Assembly (NCBI RefSeq): GCF_001429285.1
Contig: NZ_LMJJ01000001.1
Coordinates: 130,565-194,564, forward strand
Length of the DNA stretch: 64,000 nucleotides
Source of the DNA: Ensifer sp. Root278
GTDB lineage: Bacteria > Pseudomonadota > Alphaproteobacteria > Rhizobiales > Rhizobiaceae
Direction: 5' to 3'
Shown here: positions 38,886 through 48,433 of the stretch, piece after piece
How the letters are laid out: each line of letters starts with the position of its first letter
How positions within the stretch are numbered: position 1 is the first letter of the stretch
The notes under the pieces: model-generated
Database searches by the model: none
The model's input: only the letters and a program-made list of their open reading frames with translations
Told to the model about the DNA's origin: nothing
Translations under genes and position numbers: made by a program

Positions 38886-39361
38886 GCGAGACACTAAACG
38901 GCGGTTGCTTCTGCGGCAGGATCCGATACCGGCTGAAGGCCGCGCCGATGTTCGTCAATTGCTGCCATTGCAGCGATTGCCAGCGCCAGGTCGGCAGCGC
39001 TTTCGTCGTCAACGGTGTCATCGAGCGCGAAAACATCGAGCTCACCGAGGGCGAGCCCATCGTCGTCACGCTCCCCACCGACAGCGGCCGCCCGCACGAC
39101 GTCTATCGCTGCGCCGAATGCCAGACGGCGCTCTGGAGCGACTATGGCCGGCGCAGCTGGCTCTCCTTCCTCCGCATTGCGAGCCTCGACCGTCCCTCGG
39201 ACTTCCCGCCGGATGCGCACATTTTCACTCGCTCCAAGGTGGAGTGGCTGTCGCTCGAAGGCGGCGCTCCAGCCTTCGAGATCTATTACGACATGAAGAC
39301 GATGTGGCCGGCCGAAAGCCTGGCCCGGCGCGAAGCGGCGGAAGCAAAGGCAAGAGCATGA
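38882..39361 (+). CDS. GFA family (glutathione-dependent formaldehyde-activating-like) protein
   Basis: A 159-residue zinc-binding protein of the GFA fold. The Cys motifs are visible: [10 protein letters not shown] near the start, [15 protein letters not shown] (about 22-36) and [10 protein letters not shown] (about 78-87), which bind structural and catalytic zinc. The family takes its name from S-hydroxymethylglutathione formation, but most members have no proven substrate. It overlaps the genes on both sides by four bases (ATGA), forming a tight three-gene operon. Confidence 0.92.
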   Translation: MSETLNGGCFCGRIRYRLKAAPMFVNCCHCSDCQRQVGSAFVVNGVIERENIELTEGEPIVVTLPTDSGRPHDVYRCAECQTALWSDYGRRSWLSFLRIASLDRPSDFPPDAHIFTRSKVEWLSLEGGAPAFEIYYDMKTMWPAESLARREAAEAKARA

Positions 39362-39921
39362 CCGCCAGCGAACGCGACAAGATGGCCGCAGGTGAATGGT
39401 ACTCGTGCCTCGATGCCGAGCTCGATGCGCTTCGGCTGACGGCACGCGAAGCGGTCCACCAGCACAACACCATGTCACCGGCCGCGCGCGGAAGCATGGC
39501 GCCGGCTTTGCGTGCACTGTTCGGTGCGGTTGCCGATGACGTCTTCATCGAAGCACCGTTCCATTGCTCCTACGGCATCAACACAAGTCTCGGCGCCCGC
39601 GTCTATCTCAACGCCGGCTGCACGATCCTCGACAGCGGTCGGGTGACGATCGGCGAGGGCACGATGCTGGGACCGAGCGTGCAGATCTATTGTGCCGAGC
39701 ACCACAAGGACGCGGATCTGCGTGGCCAGGGCCTCGAAGTCGCCCGCCCGGTGACGATCGGCGCGGATGTCTGGATCGGCGGCGGCGCCATCATCCTGGG
39801 CGGTGTGACCATCGGCGATGGTGCGATTGTCGGCGCCGGCGCGGTGGTGACGAAGGATGTGCCCGCCGGGGCGACCGTCGCCGGAAACCCGGCACGCCCG
39901 CTGCCGCGTGCAGGAAACTGA
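39358..39921 (+). CDS. NodL/LacA/maltose O-acetyltransferase-like hexapeptide enzyme
   Basis: A 187-residue acetyltransferase of the maltose/galactoside O-acetyltransferase (CysE-LacA-NodL) family: an N-terminal Mac domain (about 1-60: [19 protein letters not shown]) and a left-handed beta-helix of hexapeptide repeats (about 70-185: [56 protein letters not shown]). The catalytic His lies in YCAEHHKD. The sugar acceptor is unknown. ATG 39358 overlaps the previous stop. Confidence 0.9.
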   Translation: MTASERDKMAAGEWYSCLDAELDALRLTAREAVHQHNTMSPAARGSMAPALRALFGAVADDVFIEAPFHCSYGINTSLGARVYLNAGCTILDSGRVTIGEGTMLGPSVQIYCAEHHKDADLRGQGLEVARPVTIGADVWIGGGAIILGGVTIGDGAIVGAGAVVTKDVPAGATVAGNPARPLPRAGN

Positions 39922-39954
39922 ATACTTTAGACCTTTTCAAGGAGTGTTTTTCTT

Positions 39955-40467
39955 ATGGTCGATGCGACGAAAACGATCCATGTGCGCCCGGCGCGGCGGG
40001 ACGATGCGCCTGTTCTGTGCGCCTTCCTCAACGAGATCATCCGGATCGGCGGCACCACCGCCCATCAGACGCCGTTCACGCCAAAAAGCTTTGCGGAACA
40101 CTATCTCGAAGGTCCCGGCTTCGTCAGTTGCTTCGTTGCGGAGGATGAGAATGGTGAGCCTTGCGCTTTCCAGGGACTGGAGCGCTCGGACGGAATACCC
40201 AAGGATTGGGCCGATATCGGCACCTTCTCCCGCCCCGGCAACAAGGTCAAAGGCGCCGGCACGGCGCTTTTCGAGGCCACCCGCGACCACGCCCGTTCCA
40301 TCGGCTTCAAGGCGCTCAACGCCACCATCCGCGCCGACAACGTGGGCGGCCTCACCTATTACGGCAGGATGGGCTTCACAGACTACAAGATTGATAAGGC
40401 GGTGCCGCTGAGTGACGGGCGGCTGGTGGATCGGATTTCGAAGCGGTATTTGCTCGACGCGGACTGA
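39955..40467 (+). CDS. GNAT family N-acetyltransferase
   Basis: A 170-residue GNAT enzyme close in plan to the phosphinothricin/methionine-sulphoximine acetyltransferase group: IHVRPARRDDAPVL start, and the acetyl-CoA region NKVKGAGTALFEATRDHARSIGFKALNATIRADNVGG followed by YGRMGFTDY. The substrate is not known. AGGAG lies 10 bases before the ATG. It follows the hexapeptide transferase by 33 bases and may belong to the same transcript. Confidence 0.88.
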   Translation: MVDATKTIHVRPARRDDAPVLCAFLNEIIRIGGTTAHQTPFTPKSFAEHYLEGPGFVSCFVAEDENGEPCAFQGLERSDGIPKDWADIGTFSRPGNKVKGAGTALFEATRDHARSIGFKALNATIRADNVGGLTYYGRMGFTDYKIDKAVPLSDGRLVDRISKRYLLDAD

Positions 40468-40488
40468 CGCGCGTCTTAGTGGCAAACC

Positions 40489-40516
40489 AAAAAGGGCGAC
40501 CCGAGGCCGCCCTTTT
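40489..40516. terminator. Bidirectional terminator between the GNAT gene and lepA
   Basis: AAAAGGGCG and CGCCCTTTT pair around a nine-base loop, with A and T runs on either side, so it can end transcription from both directions. Confidence 0.85.
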
Positions 40517-40544
40517 CAAACGTAGAAGCATGCGGTTCTGCCGC

Positions 40545-42380
<1,836 letters not shown>

Positions 42381-42441
42381 ATAGCAGTGCCTTCAACCGC
42401 CGCAAAGCGGGAAATGAAGGCTTCGTTCACTATAAATCGGG

Positions 42442-43689
42442 CTATTCGGCGCCTGCCTCAGCATCGACGAGCGCGCCGGCATTCGGCACCTGTGCGCTCC
42501 TGATCTCGAAGCTTTCGCGCTCGGCTGCTGGCACCTCGTCGCGTTTCCTCAGTCGCATGAGCACGAAGAGCGCATAAAGTGCTGCAACCGCCATCGCCGC
42601 ATAGATGAAAGTGCGCTGCCCGAACACCGGTGTCAGCAGTGTCACCAGCATCGGCACGACGGTCGCGGCGATCGACCAGGCGACCAGCATGGTGCTGGCA
42701 AGCGGCACGAAATCGGCGGGATCCGTACGGTCGTTGGCATGGGCGTTGGCGATCGAATAGACCGTCTCGATCGCGCCGGCAAAGAGCGCAAAGACCAGCA
42801 TCAAGAGGATCAGATTGCTGAAGGAGGCGGAGAGCGCGAAGAAACCGGCGACAAGGATCAACAGGCAGGTGCCGATCAGCACAAGGCGTCGGTCGATCCG
42901 GTCCGACAGCGTGCCCATCGGATACTGGATGGCGATGAGCCCAAACTGCATGACGAACATCAGATTGGCGACGTCGCGCTGGCTGACATCATTGGCGGCC
43001 GCATAGATCGGCGTGAAGCCCTGCACCACCATCGACAGGCCGCCGGCGGCAAGCACGCCGATGAAGGCAACGGGGGAATTGCGCCAGACCATCGGGATAT
43101 CGATGCTGACCTTGGCCGGTGCCGGCGGCGTCGGCAGCCGCGTCAGGCCGATCGGCAGAAGCGCAAGGGCGGTGAAAAAGATGGTCACGAGCGGCGGCAG
43201 GTTGCCATCGGCCGGGATCTGCCCGAACAGCCAGGCGCCGGTGCCGAGCCCGATGACATAGGCCATGTAGAACAGCGCCATCGCCTTGCCGCGCCAGTGG
43301 TTCTCACTCGCATGGTTCAGCCAGCTCTGGGCGATAATGAAGTTGGTGTTGCCGGATGCACCATAAATGCCGCGGGCGAGTACCCAGAGAAGCGGGTGCA
43401 TGCCGAGCGCGATCGTCAGTGCCGAGAGGATGACAAGCGCCATCGAGCAGGAGAAGGCGCGGGCATGGCCGACGCGGCGGATCATCGGCCCCGCGATGAC
43501 GCAGCCGACGAGCCCGCCGAAGGCGATCATCGTCACGGCCGCACCCGGCACCCAGTCCGGCGCGTCCGAGCGCGTCAGCGCGAAGGGCACATAGGCGAGC
43601 ATCATGCCGTTGCCGATCGCGACCGAAGTCATCGAGGCAACGATACTGGCGATCGAGGTCAGCGAGGAGGGCTGCGTTGTCATGTCCAA
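42442..43689 (-). CDS. MFS transporter
   Basis: A 415-residue major facilitator superfamily permease with twelve predicted membrane helices and the loop 2-3 type signature in altered form (GPMIRRVGHARAF). The second half has GTLSDRIDRRLVLIG, the equivalent loop 8-9 motif. It resembles the YcaD/CsbX group of unassigned MFS proteins. It lies divergent from an XRE-cupin regulator with a 199-base gap, suggesting the regulator controls it. The substrate is not known. Confidence 0.88.
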   Translation of the reverse strand: MDMTTQPSSLTSIASIVASMTSVAIGNGMMLAYVPFALTRSDAPDWVPGAAVTMIAFGGLVGCVIAGPMIRRVGHARAFSCSMALVILSALTIALGMHPLLWVLARGIYGASGNTNFIIAQSWLNHASENHWRGKAMALFYMAYVIGLGTGAWLFGQIPADGNLPPLVTIFFTALALLPIGLTRLPTPPAPAKVSIDIPMVWRNSPVAFIGVLAAGGLSMVVQGFTPIYAAANDVSQRDVANLMFVMQFGLIAIQYPMGTLSDRIDRRLVLIGTCLLILVAGFFALSASFSNLILLMLVFALFAGAIETVYSIANAHANDRTDPADFVPLASTMLVAWSIAATVVPMLVTLLTPVFGQRTFIYAAMAVAALYALFVLMRLRKRDEVPAAERESFEIRSAQVPNAGALVDAEAGAE

Positions 43690-43882
43690 CCTGTCGATGG
43701 AAGGCCGCGCCTTCGGGCGCGCTGGCGTGATGGATGAGGACTATCTAAAGTATTGAAGTGTAAGCTTTTCTCGTTTCTGCTCACGAAGCTGCCATGATAG
43801 CCGAAAGGCCGTCGATGCGCTGTCGCCAAAGCGGCATCGCATGCCCGTATTTTCAGTCTTTCCCAGTCTTGACTCCACTATA

Positions 43883-43899
43883 TGAGAAATGCAATCTCA
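43883..43899. promoter_or_regulatory. Possible operator overlapping the XRE-cupin start
   Basis: A perfect inverted repeat TGAGA-N7-TCTCA, 17 bases across, covers the first start codon of the regulator. Its location favours autoregulation. A TTGACT hexamer lies just upstream at 43869. Palindrome by inspection; regulator binding is inference. Confidence 0.4.
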
Positions 43900-44482
43900 A
43901 ATAATGGAAAACATCACCGACCCCCTCGAACATGCCATCGGCGAGCGCATTCGCACCCTGCGCACGGAGCAGAATCTGACGCTCGACGAACTCGCCACCA
44001 GCTCCGGCGTCAGCCGGGCGATGATCTCGCGTATCGAGCGTGGTGAAGCGAGCCCGACGGCCCAGCTCCTCGCCAAGCTCTGCAGCGCGCTCAGCACCAC
44101 GCTTTCAGCGCTCTTCGCCTTCGAGGCTAAGGAAGCATCTCCGCTTGCAAGGCGTGCAGACCAGCGCCTCTGGCGCGATCCGGAATCCGGCTATCTGCGC
44201 CGCTCCGTCTCGCCGGATGGCCTCGGCTCGCCGGTCGATATCGTCGAGGTCGAGTTTCCGCCGGGTGCGCGCGTCGTCTTCGAGCGGCAGCCGTCTGACC
44301 GAGGGATTACCCAACACCTCTGGCTCTTCTCCGGTCGGCTGGAACTGACAACCGAATCCGGCTCCCATTCGCTGGAAGCAGGCGACTGCCTGTTCATGGG
44401 GCTGGGGGCTGGCCACATCTTCCACAACCCTCACGATGAGCCGGCTCACTATGCCGTCGTCCTCTGCCGCACCAAGGTTTGA
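43889..44482 (+). CDS. XRE family regulator with C-terminal cupin domain
   Basis: A 197-residue regulator: an N-terminal helix-turn-helix (about 15-70: IGERIRTLRTEQNLTLDELATSSGVSRAMISRIERGEASPTAQLL) and a C-terminal cupin (about 105-190), where a small ligand would bind. This is the PuuR-like layout. ATG 43889 is the first start; ATG 43904 is also possible. A TGAGA-N7-TCTCA palindrome (43883-43899) spans the start codon and may be an autoregulatory operator. Next to it are a GNAT enzyme and an MFS permease gene. Confidence 0.9.
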   Translation: MQSQIMENITDPLEHAIGERIRTLRTEQNLTLDELATSSGVSRAMISRIERGEASPTAQLLAKLCSALSTTLSALFAFEAKEASPLARRADQRLWRDPESGYLRRSVSPDGLGSPVDIVEVEFPPGARVVFERQPSDRGITQHLWLFSGRLELTTESGSHSLEAGDCLFMGLGAGHIFHNPHDEPAHYAVVLCRTKV

Positions 44483-44484
44483 TC

Positions 44485-45018
44485 ATGTCCGATATCCAGA
44501 TCCGTCTGCTCGATGAAACCCAGGCCCGCGCCGCCATGCCGGCGCTTGCCGAGGTACTGTCCGATTGCGTCGAGGGTGGCGCCTCGGTCGGTTTCATGCA
44601 GCCCTATCCGCCGGAATGCGCGGTTGCCTATTGGCAGGGCGTCGCCGAAGCGGTTGCCGGCGGCGACACGCTGCTGATGGTGGCGGAGGAAGCGGGCCGC
44701 ATCCTCGGCACCGTGCAGGTCGGCGTTGCACAGATGCCGAACCAGCCGCACCGCGGCGATCTGAAGAAGCTGCTCGTTCATCGCGCAGCCCGCGGCAAGG
44801 GCCTGGCGCGGCGGTTGATGGAGGCTGTCGAACGCGAAGCGGCGGCGCGCGGCAAGACGCTGCTGGTGCTCGATACGGCGACCGGCAGCGAGGCGGAGGC
44901 GATCTATCCGCGCCTGGGCTGGGAGCGCGTTGGCGTCATTCCCGATTATGCGATGTGGCCGGAAGGCGGGCTCTGCGCCACCACGTTCTTCTACAAGCGG
45001 ATCGCGTTGAGCGAGTGA
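44485..45018 (+). CDS. GNAT family N-acetyltransferase
   Basis: A 177-residue GNAT enzyme with the acetyl-CoA motif LLVHRAARGKGLARRLMEAVEREAAARG (about 95-122) and a YPRLGWERVGVIPDYA C-terminal region, typical of the group. It begins 3 bases after the XRE-cupin regulator ends, so they are co-transcribed. With an acetylpolyamine amidohydrolase-like enzyme downstream it could act on a polyamine or another small amine, but the substrate cannot be read from the sequence. Confidence 0.88.
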   Translation: MSDIQIRLLDETQARAAMPALAEVLSDCVEGGASVGFMQPYPPECAVAYWQGVAEAVAGGDTLLMVAEEAGRILGTVQVGVAQMPNQPHRGDLKKLLVHRAARGKGLARRLMEAVEREAAARGKTLLVLDTATGSEAEAIYPRLGWERVGVIPDYAMWPEGGLCATTFFYKRIALSE

Positions 45019-45035
45019 TCGACATTGGTGAAATT

Positions 45036-45223
45036 GCCCCTCACCCTAACCCTCTCCCCGCGGGGCGGGGAGAGGGGACGAGCCCGCCTCACAGTATTGT
45101 TGCACCGAGCCGTGGTGAGGGGGAGGTTCACGGTGCGATGCCTATTGTCGCCCGCGAGCGGGTGCCGCGAGTCTCCTTCGCCCCGCTGGCGGGGAGAAGG
45201 TGGCCGGCAGGCAGGATGAGGGG
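45036..45223. repeat. Mosaic of rhizobial GC-rich hairpin repeats
   Basis: The gap between the GNAT gene and the amidohydrolase-like gene is filled by repeat modules. One is CCCTCACCCTAACCCTCTCC followed by a GCGGGGCGGGGAGAGGGG hairpin; a second is CGCCCCGCTGGCGGGGAGAAGG with a GCCGGCAGGCAGGATGAGGG end in the opposite orientation. Both belong to hairpin families that I recall as widely scattered in Rhizobiales genomes. No gene is present. Confidence 0.75.
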
Positions 45224-45299
45224 CCCCGTCGAGGTTGCGAAGTCCGAAACCTTGGGTACGGTACCGGCACCCGTCGATTGCCTTTCAGGACACCTCCCC

Positions 45300-46325
45300 A
45301 TGCGCATCTTCTACACCGAGGATCATAAGCTCCGCGACGCTAAGACCGAGCTCTTCGGTGGCGAACTCGTGCCGCCCTTCGAGGCGCCGTTCCGTGCCGA
45401 ATGGATTCTCGCGGCGGTAAGGGAAGCGGGTTTCAAAGATGTCGTCTCGCCGGAGCGTCACGAGCTCGAGGTCGCCCTTAAGCTGCACGCGCCCGATTAT
45501 CTCGAGTTCCTCGAAACCGCCTGGTCGCGTTGGGTCGCCGACGGCTATCGCGGCGAAGCGATCGCGACCTGTTTCCCGGCCCGACGCATGCGCCAGCACC
45601 CGCCGAAAGATATCGACGGTGCGCTCGGCTACTATTCCTTCGCGGCGGAAACGGCGATCACCGAAGGCACCTATGCAGCTGCACGGGCGGCGATGGACTG
45701 CGCCATCTCGGCTGCCGACCACATCCATGCGGGCAACCGCGCCGCCTTCGCGCTCTGCCGTCCGCCCGGTCACCATGCGGCGATCGATCTTTATGGCGGC
45801 TATTCCTTCATCAACAATGCCGCCTGTGCCGCCCAGCGCCTGCGCGATCACGGCGCCCGCAAGGTTGCGGTGCTTGACGTCGACTTCCACCACGGCAATG
45901 GCACCCAGGATATCTTCTACGAGCGCGGAGACGTCTATTTCGCCTCGCTCCACGGCGATCCCGTCGATGCCTTCCCCTATTTCCTCGGCTTTGCTGACGA
46001 GGAGGGCGCCGGCGAGGGGCTTGGCACGACGAAGAACTATCCCTTGCCGCGTCGTACCGGCTACGATGTCTGGTCGGATGCCATGGCCGACGCGCTGTCA
46101 CGCATCGCCGCCTTCGGTGCTGAGGCGCTGGTCGTCTCGCTCGGCGTCGACACTTTCGAGCGCGACCCGATCTCGTTCTTCCGGCTGACGTCTGAAGACT
46201 ACATCCGCATGGGCGAGGCCCTGAAACGCTCAGGCTTGCCGGTCGTCGTCTGCATGGAGGGCGGCTACGGCGTGCCGGAAATCGGGCTCAACGTTGCCAA
46301 TGTGCTGACGGGCCTCTCCGGCTGA
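45300..46325 (+). CDS. Histone deacetylase-like acetylpolyamine amidohydrolase
   Basis: A 341-residue zinc amidohydrolase of the histone-deacetylase superfamily, similar to bacterial acetylpolyamine amidohydrolases. The active site has PPGHHA (about 157-162, tandem His), DVDFHHGNGTQDIF (about 193-206) with the zinc-binding Asp and His, SLGVDTFERDP (about 279-289) with the third zinc Asp, and the EGGYGV loop. It probably removes acetyl groups from polyamine-like substrates. ATG 45300 is chosen as the first codon of the conserved MRIFYTEDH start. Repeats lie between it and the GNAT gene. Confidence 0.88.
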   Translation: MRIFYTEDHKLRDAKTELFGGELVPPFEAPFRAEWILAAVREAGFKDVVSPERHELEVALKLHAPDYLEFLETAWSRWVADGYRGEAIATCFPARRMRQHPPKDIDGALGYYSFAAETAITEGTYAAARAAMDCAISAADHIHAGNRAAFALCRPPGHHAAIDLYGGYSFINNAACAAQRLRDHGARKVAVLDVDFHHGNGTQDIFYERGDVYFASLHGDPVDAFPYFLGFADEEGAGEGLGTTKNYPLPRRTGYDVWSDAMADALSRIAAFGAEALVVSLGVDTFERDPISFFRLTSEDYIRMGEALKRSGLPVVVCMEGGYGVPEIGLNVANVLTGLSG

Positions 46326-46358
46326 GCACTCGTTGTTGAAAAACAGCAGTGCCCTCTA

Positions 46359-46389
46359 TTGACCTCAACTTTACTTGAGGTCGTACGAC
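46359..46389 (+). promoter_or_regulatory. SoxR/MerR-type promoter of the monooxygenase gene
   Basis: TTGACC and TACGAC are separated by 19 bases, the abnormal spacing diagnostic of MerR-family activators. Within the spacer lies a perfect inverted repeat (46361-46382) with arms GACCTCAA and TTGAGGTC around six bases, closely matching the SoxR box CCTCAAGTTAACTTGAGG of E. coli soxS. A redox-sensing SoxR outside this window is the expected activator. Confidence 0.8.
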
Positions 46390-46424
46390 TGCTCCTGTTC
46401 AAAAGAGATCAGAGGAAAAGAGTA

Positions 46425-46778
46425 ATGAGCAGCCTATCGAATACGTCCGTTGTCGCGCCGCTTTACCGCATCAACAAGTACACCGTGCCGGTCGAGGCGC
46501 GGCAGCAGTTCGTCGAACTGGTGGACAAGACGCTGGCCGTCATCCGCAAGCAGGATGGCTATGTGAAGGACCTGTTCCTGGAACAGCATGCCGGCCCGGG
46601 CCAATTCGATTTCATCACCATGATCGAGTTCGCCAATGCCGACGTCGCGCCCAAGGTCGCCGCTGCACTCGGCGAGTTCGACCGCCAGCTCGGCCTCGAT
46701 CGCGAGGCAATGATGAAGACGCTCGGCATCCGCACCGACTTCGCCAGCTACCGGGCCTTCGGCGGTCTGGCTGCTTGA
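46425..46778 (+). CDS. Antibiotic biosynthesis monooxygenase (ABM) domain protein
   Basis: A 117-residue dimeric alpha/beta-barrel protein of the ABM family: YRINKYTVPVEARQQFVELVDKTLAVIRKQDGYVKD and a second half with FDFITMIEFANADVAPKVAAALGEF. The family includes cofactor-free quinone and quinol monooxygenases such as YgiN. ATG 46425 follows AGAGGAAAAGAGTA. It has its own SoxR-type promoter, so a role in handling redox-cycling quinones or antibiotics is a reasonable inference. Confidence 0.85.
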   Translation: MSSLSNTSVVAPLYRINKYTVPVEARQQFVELVDKTLAVIRKQDGYVKDLFLEQHAGPGQFDFITMIEFANADVAPKVAAALGEFDRQLGLDREAMMKTLGIRTDFASYRAFGGLAA

Positions 46779-46834
46779 AAAACGAATGGCCCGGCAGTCA
46801 GCCGGGCTCACCCAATGTCACGGAACGAGTTTCG

Positions 46835-47473
46835 TCAGGAGACGAAGAAAGACGACAGTCCCTGACCGGCGGCGAAGGCCATGTAGGCAAGCACGGTGAA
46901 ATAGACAGTCGTTGCGATCAGGAATAGGTAGCCGCCGGCGACCATCAGCCCGTCGCGCTGGATGATGCCGAGCGAGAGCAGCAGGATCGCGATTCCCGGC
47001 AGTGTGTTCGACAGAGGGATGAGCCCGAGCGGGAACATCAACAGCACGCCGCCGGCCATGATCATCAGCCCGTTGAAGCGGTTCATCACCGCGCCCTGCG
47101 TCAGGAAACCCAGGCGCGGGCGGACGTAGCGATCGAGCTTGGAGACGATGCTCGCCCCCTTTTGCAGGGTCGGAACTAGCTTTTCTGTCTCGATCTTGCG
47201 GTCGAGAATGCGTTGCGGCACCCAGGGCAGGCGGTTGAGGGTGATCGATACGGAGATCAGGATGATTGCGGCGCCGAAAACGGTGCTGACGCCGGGGATC
47301 GACACCGGCAACAGGAACGGCAGCGTCAGCAGGGCGCAGAGCAACAGAAATCCCTGTTCGCCGATCTCGGTCATCAGTTCGCGCAGCGTGATCGTCTCGC
47401 CGCGAATGGAGGCAATCATGCCGTTGAGCGTGTCGCTGAGACTGCGTTGCGTGTCGCCGAACTCGATTGCCAT
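46835..47473 (-). CDS. ExoD family membrane protein
   Basis: A 212-residue membrane protein resembling ExoD, known from Sinorhizobium where mutants are sensitive to alkali and affected in exopolysaccharide and nodule invasion. Conserved segments include ETITLRELMTEIGEQGFLLLCALLTLPFLLPVSIPG, FGAAIILISVSITLNRLPWVP, and FPLGLIPLSNTLPGIAILLLSLGIIQRDG. ATG 47473 is preferred (GAGG 8 bases upstream); the frame also opens at 47521. About four membrane helices are visible. Confidence 0.88.
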   Translation of the reverse strand: MAIEFGDTQRSLSDTLNGMIASIRGETITLRELMTEIGEQGFLLLCALLTLPFLLPVSIPGVSTVFGAAIILISVSITLNRLPWVPQRILDRKIETEKLVPTLQKGASIVSKLDRYVRPRLGFLTQGAVMNRFNGLMIMAGGVLLMFPLGLIPLSNTLPGIAILLLSLGIIQRDGLMVAGGYLFLIATTVYFTVLAYMAFAAGQGLSSFFVS

Positions 47474-47716
47474 CAAATCTGCCTCGTCTTTATCAATGAG
47501 CGGCGGCGGAAAGCCGCACACATTTATCCTGGTCGCTAGATGTCCGTCCTATCAAGGGCATGTGAAGGATCGGTTATAGTGGCCCGACCGGCACACCCGG
47601 TCCGAGCAAACCGGCATTTGCCGGTAAACCATGGCGTGATTGGGACGCCTCTTCATCTTCCTGCCGCAATCGCTAGTATGAAGCACCTTTGAGCACCAAT
47701 GGGGACAACTGATTCC

Positions 47717-48379
47717 ATGATCAAGAAATGCGCCATTCTGGCTGTTGCGGCCATCTATCTTTCGGGATGCACGACCACCGATCCCTATACGGGTGAGCAG
47801 AAGATGTCGAACACCGCCGGCGGCGCGCTGATCGGCGCGGGCCTCGGTGCAGCGACCGGTCTGCTCGTTGGCGGCAGTGCTGCCGGACGGCGCGACTCGG
47901 CGCTTGTGGGCGCCGCAATCGGCGGCCTCGGCGGCGGCCTGATCGGCAACTACATGGACAGCCAGGAAGCGGAACTGCGCGCCCAGCTTCAGGGCACCGG
48001 CGTTTCGGTCACCCGCGCCGGCGACCGCATCATCCTCAACATGCCGTCGAACATCACCTTTGCGACCGACCGCGACCAGGTGATCCCGGCCTTCTACGAC
48101 ACGCTGAACTCGGTAGCGATCGTGCTGCGCAAGTTCAACAAGACGATGATCGACGTCGACGGTCACACCGATGCGACCGGCAGCGCCTCCTACAACCAGG
48201 GCCTCTCCGAGCGCCGTGCCGCCTCGGTGGCCAACTACCTGGCAGGCCAGGGCGTCGACCAGCGCCGCATGTCGGCCATGGGCTACGGCAAGGAGCGTCC
48301 GATCGCTTCCAACGCGACCGAGTCCGGCCGCGCGCAGAACCGCCGCGTCGAAATCTCGATCGCGCCGATCAAGGCCTGA
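47717..48379 (+). CDS. OmpA family lipoprotein (YiaD-like)
   Basis: A 220-residue lipoprotein with signal peptide and lipobox LSGC (Cys at about 19), a Gly-rich segment with two possible membrane-embedded helices (about 37-80; GGALIGAGLGAATGLLVGG and GAAIGGLGGGLIGNYMD) as in glycine-zipper proteins, and a C-terminal OmpA domain (about 105-215; ITFATDRDQV, VDVDGHTDATGS-like TMIDVDGHTDATGS, ERRAASVANYL, RRVEISI) that binds peptidoglycan. It anchors the outer membrane to the wall. A clear terminator follows. Confidence 0.92.
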   Translation: MIKKCAILAVAAIYLSGCTTTDPYTGEQKMSNTAGGALIGAGLGAATGLLVGGSAAGRRDSALVGAAIGGLGGGLIGNYMDSQEAELRAQLQGTGVSVTRAGDRIILNMPSNITFATDRDQVIPAFYDTLNSVAIVLRKFNKTMIDVDGHTDATGSASYNQGLSERRAASVANYLAGQGVDQRRMSAMGYGKERPIASNATESGRAQNRRVEISIAPIKA

Positions 48380-48405
48380 TCGGCAGACATCGATTGCTTG
48401 CAAGG

Positions 48406-48433
48406 GGCTGCGCCGCGAGGCGCGGCCTTTTTC
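48406..48433. terminator. Terminator after the OmpA lipoprotein gene
   Basis: GGCTGCGCC and GGCGCGGCC pair (one wobble) around GCGA, followed by five T. It ends within two bases of the convergent methyltransferase stop. Confidence 0.85.
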
